Positions 7,895 through 14,194 of a stretch of 22,126 nt of DNA are shown one piece after another; the first letter of the stretch is position 1, and the number at the start of each line of letters is the position of its first letter. The notes beneath the pieces are model-generated. The model worked only from the letters and a program-made list of their open reading frames with translations. It did not search any database and was not told the origin of the DNA. A program made the translations under genes and the position numbers. The DNA lies in NCBI GenBank assembly GCA_900772845.1, contig CAAGSD010000096.1:1-22126 (forward strand), written 5' to 3'. The stretch is from Lachnospiraceae bacterium. GTDB lineage: Bacteria > Bacillota > Clostridia > Lachnospirales > Lachnospiraceae.

Positions 7895-7922
7895 ATTATA
7901 TCATGTATTTGGCATTTGTAAA
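7895..7922 (-). promoter_or_regulatory. Sigma-A promoter of scfA with extended -10
   Basis: On the minus strand TTTACA (7922-7917), 16 bases, then TATAAT (7900-7895) preceded by TGA, giving the extended -10 TGnTATAAT. The A+T-rich stretch just upstream could act as an UP element. The predicted start near 7888 gives a leader of about 80 nt. It is one of the best promoter matches in the window. Confidence 0.75.
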
Positions 7923-7968
7923 AGCTTTTTTTCTCAAAAACCGTTAAATTCCTGTCCATTTCTATATT

Positions 7969-8349
7969 TTACCCCAGCATACCGCCCAGTGTCCCCCCGG
8001 CCACACACAGTACCATTGTGGTCCAGAAGGAATTACCCAGTGCAGTTTCCGGCGTTTTGATCAATACGGATACCACCGCCAGCATCACGAAATATGCTGC
8101 CCCCAGCAGTGCTCCCCAGAGAAACTTCCGCATCTCCATCTTTTTCCCTGCCAAAAATCCCGCCGTAAAGGTAGTTACGACATAAATAGCAGAGATTGCA
8201 ATGGTCACCATTCCTTCCGTCAGATGCAATTTATACAATAAAAGTGCCAGCAGACATAAAAGCAACAGTGTCAGCACATAGGATGCCAGCAGACATTTTG
8301 CCAGTGCAAGCACCGGAACCCCTTCTTTTTTCTCCCCTCTTTTTTCCAT
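7969..8349 (-). CDS. TIGR04086 family small membrane protein
   Basis: 126 residues, four hydrophobic helices (about 14-39, 47-68, 74-97 and 107-126). The charged start MEKRGEKKEG is followed by VLALAKCLLASYVLTLLLL. Glycine-rich turns (FLAGKKMEMRKFLWGALLGAA and the C-terminal GGTLGGMLG) match my memory of the TIGR04086 proteins, found in Firmicutes near secDF and SCIFF genes. No function is known. AGGAGG lies eight bases before the ATG. It precedes scfA on the same strand, but scfA has its own promoter. The call rests on length, topology and neighbourhood. Confidence 0.7.
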   Translation of the reverse strand: MEKRGEKKEGVPVLALAKCLLASYVLTLLLLCLLALLLYKLHLTEGMVTIAISAIYVVTTFTAGFLAGKKMEMRKFLWGALLGAAYFVMLAVVSVLIKTPETALGNSFWTTMVLCVAGGTLGGMLG

Positions 8350-8402
8350 GTTGCTCCTCCTTTTTACCTATGTAAAATGTATATTCAAATCATTCGGAAA
8401 AC

Positions 8403-8432
8403 TTGACAACTATTCCTGTCCTATTGTATATT
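8403..8432 (+). promoter_or_regulatory. Sigma-A promoter of the CNNM/CorC transporter gene
   Basis: TTGACA (8403-8408), 18 bases, TATATT (8427-8432). The predicted start near 8439 leaves a leader of roughly 60 nt with no obvious riboswitch. The 148-bp gap also holds the 5' region of the divergent TIGR04086 gene, for which I see no convincing promoter. Confidence 0.65.
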
Positions 8433-8497
8433 GTTGCTTAATAACTTATAAATGGGGCTTATGCCTACTACTATTATTTAAGAAGGAGTGAACTTTT

Positions 8498-9796
8498 TTG
8501 GATACCTCTGGTGTCATACAACTTGTTTCTATCGTAATTCTGATTTTTCTATCCGGCTTTTTCTCTTCTGCCGAGACAGCACTGTCCACGGTCAACCGTG
8601 TACGGATGCGTACCCTGGAGGAGGAAGGCAACAAGCGTGCTGCACGCGTCAACAAGGTTCTGGACAATTACAGTAAAATGATCAGTACTATTCTGATCGG
8701 TAACAATATTGTCAATCTGACCGCATCTTCCCTGGCAACTACATTAGCTATGCAAATCAATCTGGCTGTAGGTATCGCAACCGGTGTTCTGACCATTGTC
8801 GTGCTACTTTGCGGCGAAATCGTACCCAAGACCTGGGCAATACTGTATTCTGAAAAGCTGGCCCTGACATATTGCAATGTGATCTATTTTCTGATGCAGG
8901 TGCTCACGCCGGTCATCTTCATTGTGGATCTGCTGTCCCACGGTATCATGAAGCTGTTACATATCGATCCCAACAAAAAAGCCAGCACCATGACCGAAAG
9001 CGAACTGAAGACTTACGTGGATGTCAGTCATGAGGATGGTGTCATCGAATCCGAGGAACGCAAGCTGATCTACAATGTGTTCGATTTCTCCGATGCCCAC
9101 GCCAAGGATATCATGATTCCACGCATCAATATGGTAACCGTCAGTCTGGATGCCAGCTATGACGATGTTCTGGAAGTCTTCCGGGATTCTATGTATACCA
9201 GACTTCCGGTCTATGAGGATGATAAGGACAATATCATCGGTCTGATCAATATCAAGGACTTTATCCTGACGGAGGATCAGAGTGCTTTCCATGTGGGGAA
9301 CATTTTGCGTGATGCTTACTATACTTATGAGTATAAGAAAATTGCGGATCTCATGTATGAGATGCGGGAAAAGACCACAAATGTCTCTTTCGTATTGAAT
9401 GAGTACGGTGCTACCGTGGGTATGATCACTCTGGAGGATCTGTTAGAAGAGATCGTCGGTGAGATCCGTGACGAATACGATGAGGATGAGGAAGAACTGA
9501 TCCAGAAGATGTCCGATGACACTTATCTGGTAGAAGGCAGTATGAAGCTGGATGATATCAATGATGCCCTGGGTACGGATCTGGACAGCGAAGATTACGA
9601 TTCCATCGGTGGTCTGATCATCGACTGTCTGGATCGTCTGCCGGAGGATGGTGAGGAGGTTACCCTTGAGAACGGTATCCACTTGAAGGTACAGGGTATC
9701 GACCAGAACCGTATCATTAAAGTATTGATGACGATTCCGGAACCCGCCGAAGAACATGAGGAACACAGTTCCGAGACCTCTGAGAATCACGAATAA
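8498..9796 (+). CDS. CNNM/CorC (HlyC-type) transporter with CBS pair
   Basis: 432 residues. The N-terminal CNNM (DUF21) membrane domain spans about 1-190 with GFFSSAETALSTV at 20-32 and the helix VLLCGEIVPKTWAI near 102-115, both typical. A pair of CBS domains follows (about 205-330, with DIMIPRINMV and YDDVLEVF, then NVSFVLNEYGATVGMITLEDL). A C-terminal CorC_HlyC domain (about 345-425) contains GSMKLDDIND. Proteins of this kind are linked to magnesium export or homeostasis. The start is TTG at 8498: AAGGAG lies nine bases upstream and no ATG fits. The C-terminal tail is acidic. A small membrane protein gene follows after 14 bases. Confidence 0.9.
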   Translation: MDTSGVIQLVSIVILIFLSGFFSSAETALSTVNRVRMRTLEEEGNKRAARVNKVLDNYSKMISTILIGNNIVNLTASSLATTLAMQINLAVGIATGVLTIVVLLCGEIVPKTWAILYSEKLALTYCNVIYFLMQVLTPVIFIVDLLSHGIMKLLHIDPNKKASTMTESELKTYVDVSHEDGVIESEERKLIYNVFDFSDAHAKDIMIPRINMVTVSLDASYDDVLEVFRDSMYTRLPVYEDDKDNIIGLINIKDFILTEDQSAFHVGNILRDAYYTYEYKKIADLMYEMREKTTNVSFVLNEYGATVGMITLEDLLEEIVGEIRDEYDEDEEELIQKMSDDTYLVEGSMKLDDINDALGTDLDSEDYDSIGGLIIDCLDRLPEDGEEVTLENGIHLKVQGIDQNRIIKVLMTIPEPAEEHEEHSSETSENHE

Positions 9797-9810
9797 CGAA
9801 AGGAATACCA

Positions 9811-10089
9811 ATGTCGCAGGATAAAGATACACAAAACAAGAAAACAAAAATGACTTCCAAACAGATTTTTGCGATCGCAGGAATCGTTGTGCTGGTGCTG
9901 TTGTATGTCGTAACCCTGTTAGCAGCGATCTTCGACAATTCCGCCAGCCACGCACTGTTCGCCACCTGCCTGTTAGCCACGGTAGCCATTCCTCTTCTCA
10001 TTTGGATCTACACCTGGATGTTTGGAAAACTGACAAACCGCTCCACCTTCGCAGACTTCCATCCGGAAGAGAAAAATAAAGACAAGTAA
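9811..10089 (+). CDS. Small two-helix membrane protein of unknown function
   Basis: 92 residues: a polar lysine-rich start (about 1-17), hydrophobic helix 18-41, a short loop with FDNSASH, hydrophobic helix 47-70, then a charged tail ending EEKNKDK. AAAGGA sits seven bases before the ATG. The gene starts 14 bases after the transporter stop, so the two are very likely one transcript and the protein may assist the transporter. I do not recognise a named family. Confidence 0.75.
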   Translation: MSQDKDTQNKKTKMTSKQIFAIAGIVVLVLLYVVTLLAAIFDNSASHALFATCLLATVAIPLLIWIYTWMFGKLTNRSTFADFHPEEKNKDK

Positions 10090-10254
10090 ATTGAAAGTTA
10101 TGCGAGGCTCATTGCGGATGACAGTTGAAAAATAGAGTAGAGAGACCGGAGTGGTCACTTGCACATAAGTCCCGTTAATCTTTGATATGCGGGGCGCAAT
10201 CGAGAGTTAGTGACCGTATCCATTTCTATTGTTTTGGTGCAAATCGCATCAAAA
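10090..10254 (+). other. Gene-free stretch with pairing potential, possible 3' structured RNA
   Basis: No reading frame with a ribosome site is present. ATTGCG near 10110 can pair with CGCAAT near 10195, and GGTCAC near 10154 with GTGACC near 10211; the two pairings interleave, as in a pseudoknot. A clearer hairpin pairs 10232-10240 with 10246-10254 (nine pairs, one G-U). The strong terminator at 10259-10307 follows at once. This could be the 3' part of the transporter message or a small RNA. Confidence 0.25.
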
Positions 10255-10258
10255 TAGC

Positions 10259-10307
10259 AAAATCAGTACAAAAAACTCCTAAATCAAGCATTTTTTGTAC
10301 TGATTTT
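10259..10307. terminator. Bidirectional hairpin terminator, 17-bp perfect stem
   Basis: AAAATCAGTACAAAAAA (10259-10275) is the exact complement of 10291-10307, with a 15-base loop. T-rich sequence follows on the plus strand (TTATTATTTT) and A-rich sequence precedes it, so it can stop transcripts from both sides. It ends the transporter operon on the plus strand. Confidence 0.8.
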
Positions 10308-10406
10308 ATTATTTTCCCCATTTTAGCGAAAATAAGCTCTTATAAAAGGTCAAAATCACATGTTTTTGTATTTTTTTAGCGAAAAATGGCGATTTGAATA
10401 CAAACA

Positions 10407-10646
10407 GAACTCCCGAAGTGGCAGAAAGCCCTCAGGCAGATGTCTGTCGGAGAGTGTTGATATTTTCTTAACCTGTGGTAAAAAGTCAGGGTGGAGCAAA
10501 CACGATGTTTGCGACAGGCGGTCGGCGACATGGATGTCGCCTGGAGCCGTGCCCGTTTGGATGAGAAATACTTGATCCACGGGTTTAGAAAATTCACACT
10601 CGGAGACCGATATCTGCCTGAGGGCCTTCTGCCGCTCTGGGAGTTC
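10407..10646. repeat. Long near-palindromic element (about 60-bp arms)
   Basis: The left arm 10407-10468 and right arm 10587-10646 are imperfect complements (shared blocks include GAACTCCC, GGCAGA, GCCCTCAGGCAGAT, GAGTGT and TTTTCT). The pairing continues inward (10469-10478 with 10577-10587). The centre holds two smaller hairpins: CAAACA/TGTTTG at 10497-10511 and GGCGACAT/ATGTCGCC at 10524-10541. It begins 34 bases beyond the HAD stop codon. There is no transposase and I see no target duplication. It looks like a MITE- or cruciform-type element. Confidence 0.75.
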
Positions 10647-10679
10647 GTCCGGTCTAAGGCTCCCTCCGCTACGAACCAT

Positions 10680-11285
10680 TTAGCAGTCCACACCCAGCTT
10701 GCGCAACTCCTCTTCCGCCTGCTCTTTGGTCAGGAAGTGGATGCCGTGGATCCCCTGTTCTTCGGCGGCCTCGACGTTCTTCAAGGTATCATCTAGGAAT
10801 ACGCTCTCTTCTGCCTTCAATCCATAACGTTTCAAAAGCAATTGGTAGATCTCCGGTTCCGGCTTGATCAGATGCTCCTTATAGGACAGGATACCGCCCT
10901 CCATCTCCGGCAGGAAATTCAATGCCTCTGCGCACTCCACCTCGGCCTTACGGGAAAAATTAGACAGATAATACACATGGTATCCTTTTGCCTTTAACTC
11001 CTGCAGCCAGGGAATGGCATAGGCTCTCGGTGTTACTATTCCGGCAATACTCGTAAATGCCTGATACAACTCCTGTTCCAGCTGTGGTGCATCTTTTACA
11101 AACGCATCCAGTACCTGTTCATCCGTCCAGGTACCGCGGTCATACTCAGCCCATGCCGGATGCATCACGGATGCTTTGGCGATCTTTTGAATCATCTCCG
11201 CATTGAATCCCTTATCTGCCAGAAATCCTTCCCAGCGATAATCAGTCAGTACATTTCCTATATCAAATATTATATTACGTATCAT
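10680..11285 (-). CDS. HAD superfamily hydrolase (subfamily IA, YihX-like)
   Basis: 201 residues from the ATG at 11285, which has AGGAG ten bases upstream and gives the normal N-terminus MIRNIIFDIGNVLTDYRW. Asp8 is the expected nucleophile. The +2 position is Gly rather than the usual Asp, as in YihX-type sugar phosphatases. Motif II is Ser in YYLSNFS (about 106-112), motif III Lys in LIKPEPEIY (about 140-148), motif IV FLDDTLKNVEAA (about 165-176). The likely role is dephosphorylation of a small phosphate ester such as a sugar phosphate; the substrate is unknown. The frame stays open for 60 more codons upstream, but those are a tandem repeat. It follows the LysR gene, possibly in one transcript. 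Confidence 0.85.
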   Translation of the reverse strand: MIRNIIFDIGNVLTDYRWEGFLADKGFNAEMIQKIAKASVMHPAWAEYDRGTWTDEQVLDAFVKDAPQLEQELYQAFTSIAGIVTPRAYAIPWLQELKAKGYHVYYLSNFSRKAEVECAEALNFLPEMEGGILSYKEHLIKPEPEIYQLLLKRYGLKAEESVFLDDTLKNVEAAEEQGIHGIHFLTKEQAEEELRKLGVDC

Positions 11286-11316
11286 TTCATCTCGTCTCCT
11301 ATCCGTTCTGTATATT

Positions 11317-11485
11317 CTCTTGCATACGCCATCTGCATCTCTCTTTATATCTCTTGCATGCGCCATCTGCATCATTAATATCGGCCTCTTTATACCTCTT
11401 GCATACACCATCTGCATCATTAATATCGGCCTTTTTATACCTCTTGCATACGCCATCTGCATCATTTAATATCGGTCTCTTTATA
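11317..11485 (-). repeat. Minisatellite: four units of 45 bp (one shortened to 34)
   Basis: A 23-base core ending in CGCCATCTGCATC (plus strand) recurs at 11317, 11351, 11396 and 11441; the last two full intervals are 45 bp and the first is 34. The spacer (ATTAATATCGGCC and TTTTTATAC) is also repeated. Units differ by only one or two bases, which suggests recent expansion or conversion. It fills the gap between the LysR stop and the HAD start and includes the LysR stop codon in its last partial unit. Confidence 0.9.
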
Positions 11486-12386
11486 TCGTAGCAGCTGCCG
11501 CATCCAGTTCCATGATCTCCAACAGCTTCTCCGCCGCCGGAGCCATAGGCATCTTCGTGTTCCTCACAACACAGAATTGCCGCTTCGGTATTATTTTATT
11601 GAACCTGAGTTCAAAAAGCAAGCCGGATTCCACATAATCTCTGGCAAAATCACGCATCACACAACCAACACCGAGATTCCGTCTCACGAACTGTACGATC
11701 ATATCGCTGGTAGCCAGTTCAAACTCCGGCTGTACATAGACACCGTTTCCAGCCAGAAACCCATCCATATAACTTCTGCTGCTGGTATTTTTCTCTAGGA
11801 AGATCAGCGGCAGACTTTCCAGCTCCTGAAAATCCAATGTCTTATTTTTATAACTGAAAAATCTTCTTCCTGCCACAAAGACATCCTCAATCTCCCGCAC
11901 CGGTATCATCCGGATGTCCGGTCTCTCCGGAAAAGGAGTGCTGACGATTCCGAAATCAATTCGTCCTTCTCTCAGATAATTCAACGTCTCCGGTGTCGGT
12001 GCATTGGTAACGATCACCTTGATCCCCGGGTATTGTTCATGGAATTTTTCCAGATAGGGAAGCAGGTAAAACTGCAGGGTCATGTCGCTGGCACCGATAC
12101 GTACTTCGCCCAACTCCATATTCTGCATCTGGTGAACCTTCTTCACCCCCAATTCTATCTGTTCATAGCCTTTCGCTACATAGGAATACAGCAGTTCTCC
12201 CTCCGCAGTCAGCCGCACACCTTTGGCTGCCCTGTGAAATAATGCCACATCCAATGTGTTCTCCAACTGCTTGATGGCCTGGCTGACCGCCGGCTGTGAT
12301 ATGGATAATTCTCCCGCTGCCTTTGTCACACTACCGCATTTTGCCACATAATAAAATACTTTATACGCTTCCAGATTATTGATCAT
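11481..12386 (-). CDS. LysR-type transcriptional regulator
   Basis: 301 residues from the ATG at 12386 (MINNLEAYKVFYYVAK). GGAG lies ten bases upstream. An ATG seven codons earlier has no ribosome site. The N-terminal winged helix-turn-helix is typical, with GSVTKAAGELSISQPAVSQAIKQLE around 18-42. A linker helix follows, then a periplasmic-binding-protein-like effector domain from about residue 88 (GEVRIGASDMTLQFYLLPYL). LTTRs usually control a nearby, often divergent, gene; here the upstream gene purA is on the same strand and the HAD gene lies downstream, so the target is not evident. The effector is unknown. Confidence 0.9.
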   Translation of the reverse strand: MINNLEAYKVFYYVAKCGSVTKAAGELSISQPAVSQAIKQLENTLDVALFHRAAKGVRLTAEGELLYSYVAKGYEQIELGVKKVHQMQNMELGEVRIGASDMTLQFYLLPYLEKFHEQYPGIKVIVTNAPTPETLNYLREGRIDFGIVSTPFPERPDIRMIPVREIEDVFVAGRRFFSYKNKTLDFQELESLPLIFLEKNTSSRSYMDGFLAGNGVYVQPEFELATSDMIVQFVRRNLGVGCVMRDFARDYVESGLLFELRFNKIIPKRQFCVVRNTKMPMAPAAEKLLEIMELDAAAATI

Positions 12387-12424
12387 ACCTCGCTGTCTCC
12401 ATCTCAAAATTACTATCAGACACT

Positions 12425-12528
12425 GGATTTTGTTCCTTCACAGTAAAAATCTGTAACTATTCAGAGCCATGCAAAACTGCGTTCTGCGAATGCTTGCATT
12501 CAGCCAGATACTGTGTAATCAAAATTCC
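12425..12528 (+). repeat. Partial copy C of the structured dispersed repeat
   Basis: TAACTATTCAGAGCC at 12454 matches the minus-strand end of copy A (TAACTATTCGGAGCC) and copy B (ACTATTCAGAGACCC). At about the same distance inward comes GAATGCTTGCATTC (12488-12501), a six-pair hairpin holding the ATGCTTGCAT core shared by all three. The other half of the element is absent. Flanks 12425-12453 and 12505-12528 are loosely complementary. Its orientation is opposite to that of copies A and B. Confidence 0.55.
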
Positions 12529-12548
12529 TGCCGGGTTCATCGTATACT

Positions 12549-12590
12549 AAAAAGGACACGGGCTGATCTCATACCAGCACCATGCCCTTT
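12549..12590 (-). terminator. Intrinsic terminator of purA
   Basis: The minus-strand stem pairs 12575-12590 with 12551-12565 (about 14 pairs including two G-U, one bulged U, nine-base loop), followed by TTTTT (12553-12549). It lies about 70 bases beyond the purA stop. Confidence 0.8.
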
Positions 12591-12660
12591 CCATTCTCAT
12601 TCACATTTTACAGATGTTTTTCCATCAAAGATTATCCTATCTCTCCACATTTGACAGCAT

Positions 12661-13953
12661 TTATTTCTTCAGAGAGCTCTCACGATAGATGATATCATCT
12701 CTTCCGGGACCGTTGCTGACCATTGTAATAGGGAAACCGATCTGCTCTTCGATGAATTCTACATATTTTCTGCAGTTCTCAGGGAGTTCGTCGAAGTTAC
12801 GGATACCGCGGATATCGCACTTCCAGCCAGGGAGCTTTTTCAGTATGGGCTTTGCCTTTTCCAGCTTGTAGGTAACAGGGAAATCAGTGGTAACTTCACC
12901 GTCGATCTCATATCCTACACATACAGGAATCTCATCCAGATATCCCAGTGCATCCAGTACGGTAAATGCCACATCGGTAGCGCCCTGCAGACGACAGCCG
13001 TACTTGGTGGCAACACAGTCGAACCATCCCATACGTCTGGGACGTCCGGTAGTTGCACCGAACTCACCGCCGTCACCGCCGCGGCGACGTAATTCATCTG
13101 CTTCGTCACCGAAGATCTCAGATACGAAAGCACCTGCTCCTACGGAAGAGGAATATGCCTTACTTACGGTAACGATCTGCTTGATCTCATAAGGAGGGAT
13201 ACCTGCACCGATGGCACCGTAAGCTGCCAGGGTGGAAGAAGAAGTTACCATAGGATAGATTCCGTGATCCGGATCCTTCATGGTTCCCAGCTGACCCTCT
13301 AACAGAACAGTCTTGCCTTCCTTCAGTGCTTTATCCAAAAAGTGGGATACATCGCATACGAAAGGTGCGATCATATCACGATACTCATGTAACGTATTTA
13401 ATAACTCTGCGGGATCGATCAGGGGCTTATGATACAGATGCTCCAGAATGACATTCTTCATCTCGCTGACACGCTGTACCTTTTCCTGTAACAGATCCTC
13501 GTCAAACAGTTCACTCACCTGGAAACCGATCTTCGCATACTTATCAGAATAAAAAGGTGCGATACCGGACTTGGTGGAACCAAAGGACTTACCACCCAGT
13601 CTCTCCTCTTCGTACTGATCAAATAAAATATGATAAGGCATTACCATCTGTGCACGATCAGATACCAGGATCTTGGGCATCGGAACATTTCTGTCTGTGA
13701 TAGACTTGATCTCTTTCATCAGGATCGGAATATTCAATGCTACGCCATTACCGATCACACTGGTGGTATGATTGTAAAACACACCGGAAGGAAGTGTATG
13801 CAGAGCAAACTTACCATAATTATTTACGATGGTATGTCCTGCGTTTGCACCGCCCTGAAAACGTACAATAATGTCCGCTTTCTCAGCCAGCATATCTGTG
13901 ATCTTTCCTTTTCCTTCATCGCCCCAGTTGGCTCCTACAACTGCCTTTACCAT
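12661..13953 (-). CDS. purA: Adenylosuccinate synthetase PurA
   Basis: 430 residues. It joins IMP and aspartate with GTP to give adenylosuccinate, the first step of the AMP branch. The P-loop-like GANWGDEGKGK is at about 6-16, with GGANAGHT near 34-41. The GSTKSGIAP segment (about 125) and the GGDGGEFGATTGRPRRMGW region (about 288-306) are signature parts. The start chosen is the ATG at 13953, which has GGAGG five bases upstream. An in-frame ATG four codons earlier has no ribosome site. It has its own promoter and terminator, so it is probably transcribed apart from purB and the PurF-like gene. PurB, which acts next, is encoded nearby. Confidence 0.95.
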   Translation of the reverse strand: MVKAVVGANWGDEGKGKITDMLAEKADIIVRFQGGANAGHTIVNNYGKFALHTLPSGVFYNHTTSVIGNGVALNIPILMKEIKSITDRNVPMPKILVSDRAQMVMPYHILFDQYEEERLGGKSFGSTKSGIAPFYSDKYAKIGFQVSELFDEDLLQEKVQRVSEMKNVILEHLYHKPLIDPAELLNTLHEYRDMIAPFVCDVSHFLDKALKEGKTVLLEGQLGTMKDPDHGIYPMVTSSSTLAAYGAIGAGIPPYEIKQIVTVSKAYSSSVGAGAFVSEIFGDEADELRRRGGDGGEFGATTGRPRRMGWFDCVATKYGCRLQGATDVAFTVLDALGYLDEIPVCVGYEIDGEVTTDFPVTYKLEKAKPILKKLPGWKCDIRGIRNFDELPENCRKYVEFIEEQIGFPITMVSNGPGRDDIIYRESSLKK

Positions 13954-14063
13954 GTTTTCCTCCATTCTTTACCACAATCACTGCGGTAAATCCAATTCCA
14001 TATCTTACTCTGTATGATGCCACTATGGAAACCGCTTCCGGCTTCTCCTCACCACACCAGATA

Positions 14064-14092
14064 AGTATACACTACTTTGTGATATAAGTAAA
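14064..14092 (-). promoter_or_regulatory. Probable sigma-A promoter of purA
   Basis: On the minus strand TTTACT (14092-14087), 17 bases, TATACT (14069-14064), inside a very A+T-rich stretch. The leader would be about 105 nt. It ends in the GGAGG before the ATG. I looked for a purine riboswitch in it and saw none. Confidence 0.5.
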
Positions 14093-14194
14093 ATCAATAT
14101 TTATTATATTTTATATAATCAGTATCTATCTCACGAAACCCGTAACTTCTTTCCAAAAGATTCCCTGCTCTGCGTGACCAGACGTTCTTTCGCA

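Noticed and set aside
7699..7947. An 82-codon plus-strand frame
   Set aside because: It is antisense to scfA and its promoter; the minus-strand SCIFF peptide explains the region.
8378..8409. Divergent promoter for the TIGR04086 gene overlapping the plus-strand -35
   Set aside because: TTGTCA and TATACA are present on the minus strand, but the 20-base spacing is too long to call.
10100..10220. tRNA or other standard RNA gene
   Set aside because: No cloverleaf, T-loop motif or CCA end could be found.
10360..10693. Reading frames of 70-105 codons on both strands
   Set aside because: They run through the near-palindromic element, mirror each other on the two strands, and have no ribosome sites.
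11286..11465. A 60-residue N-terminal extension of the HAD protein made of 15-residue repeats
   Set aside because: It is the minisatellite read in frame; HAD homology starts at the ATG at 11285, which has its own AGGAG, and the repeat starts lack ribosome sites.
11317..11485. CRISPR array
   Set aside because: Units are contiguous near-identical 45-bp repeats without unique spacers, and no cas genes are present.
13954..13965. purA start four codons upstream
   Set aside because: No Shine-Dalgarno precedes it, while GGAGG lies correctly before the ATG at 13953.
13954..14190. Purine riboswitch upstream of purA
   Set aside because: I could not find the conserved three-way junction with its paired loops; there is only an A+T-rich promoter and an ordinary leader.
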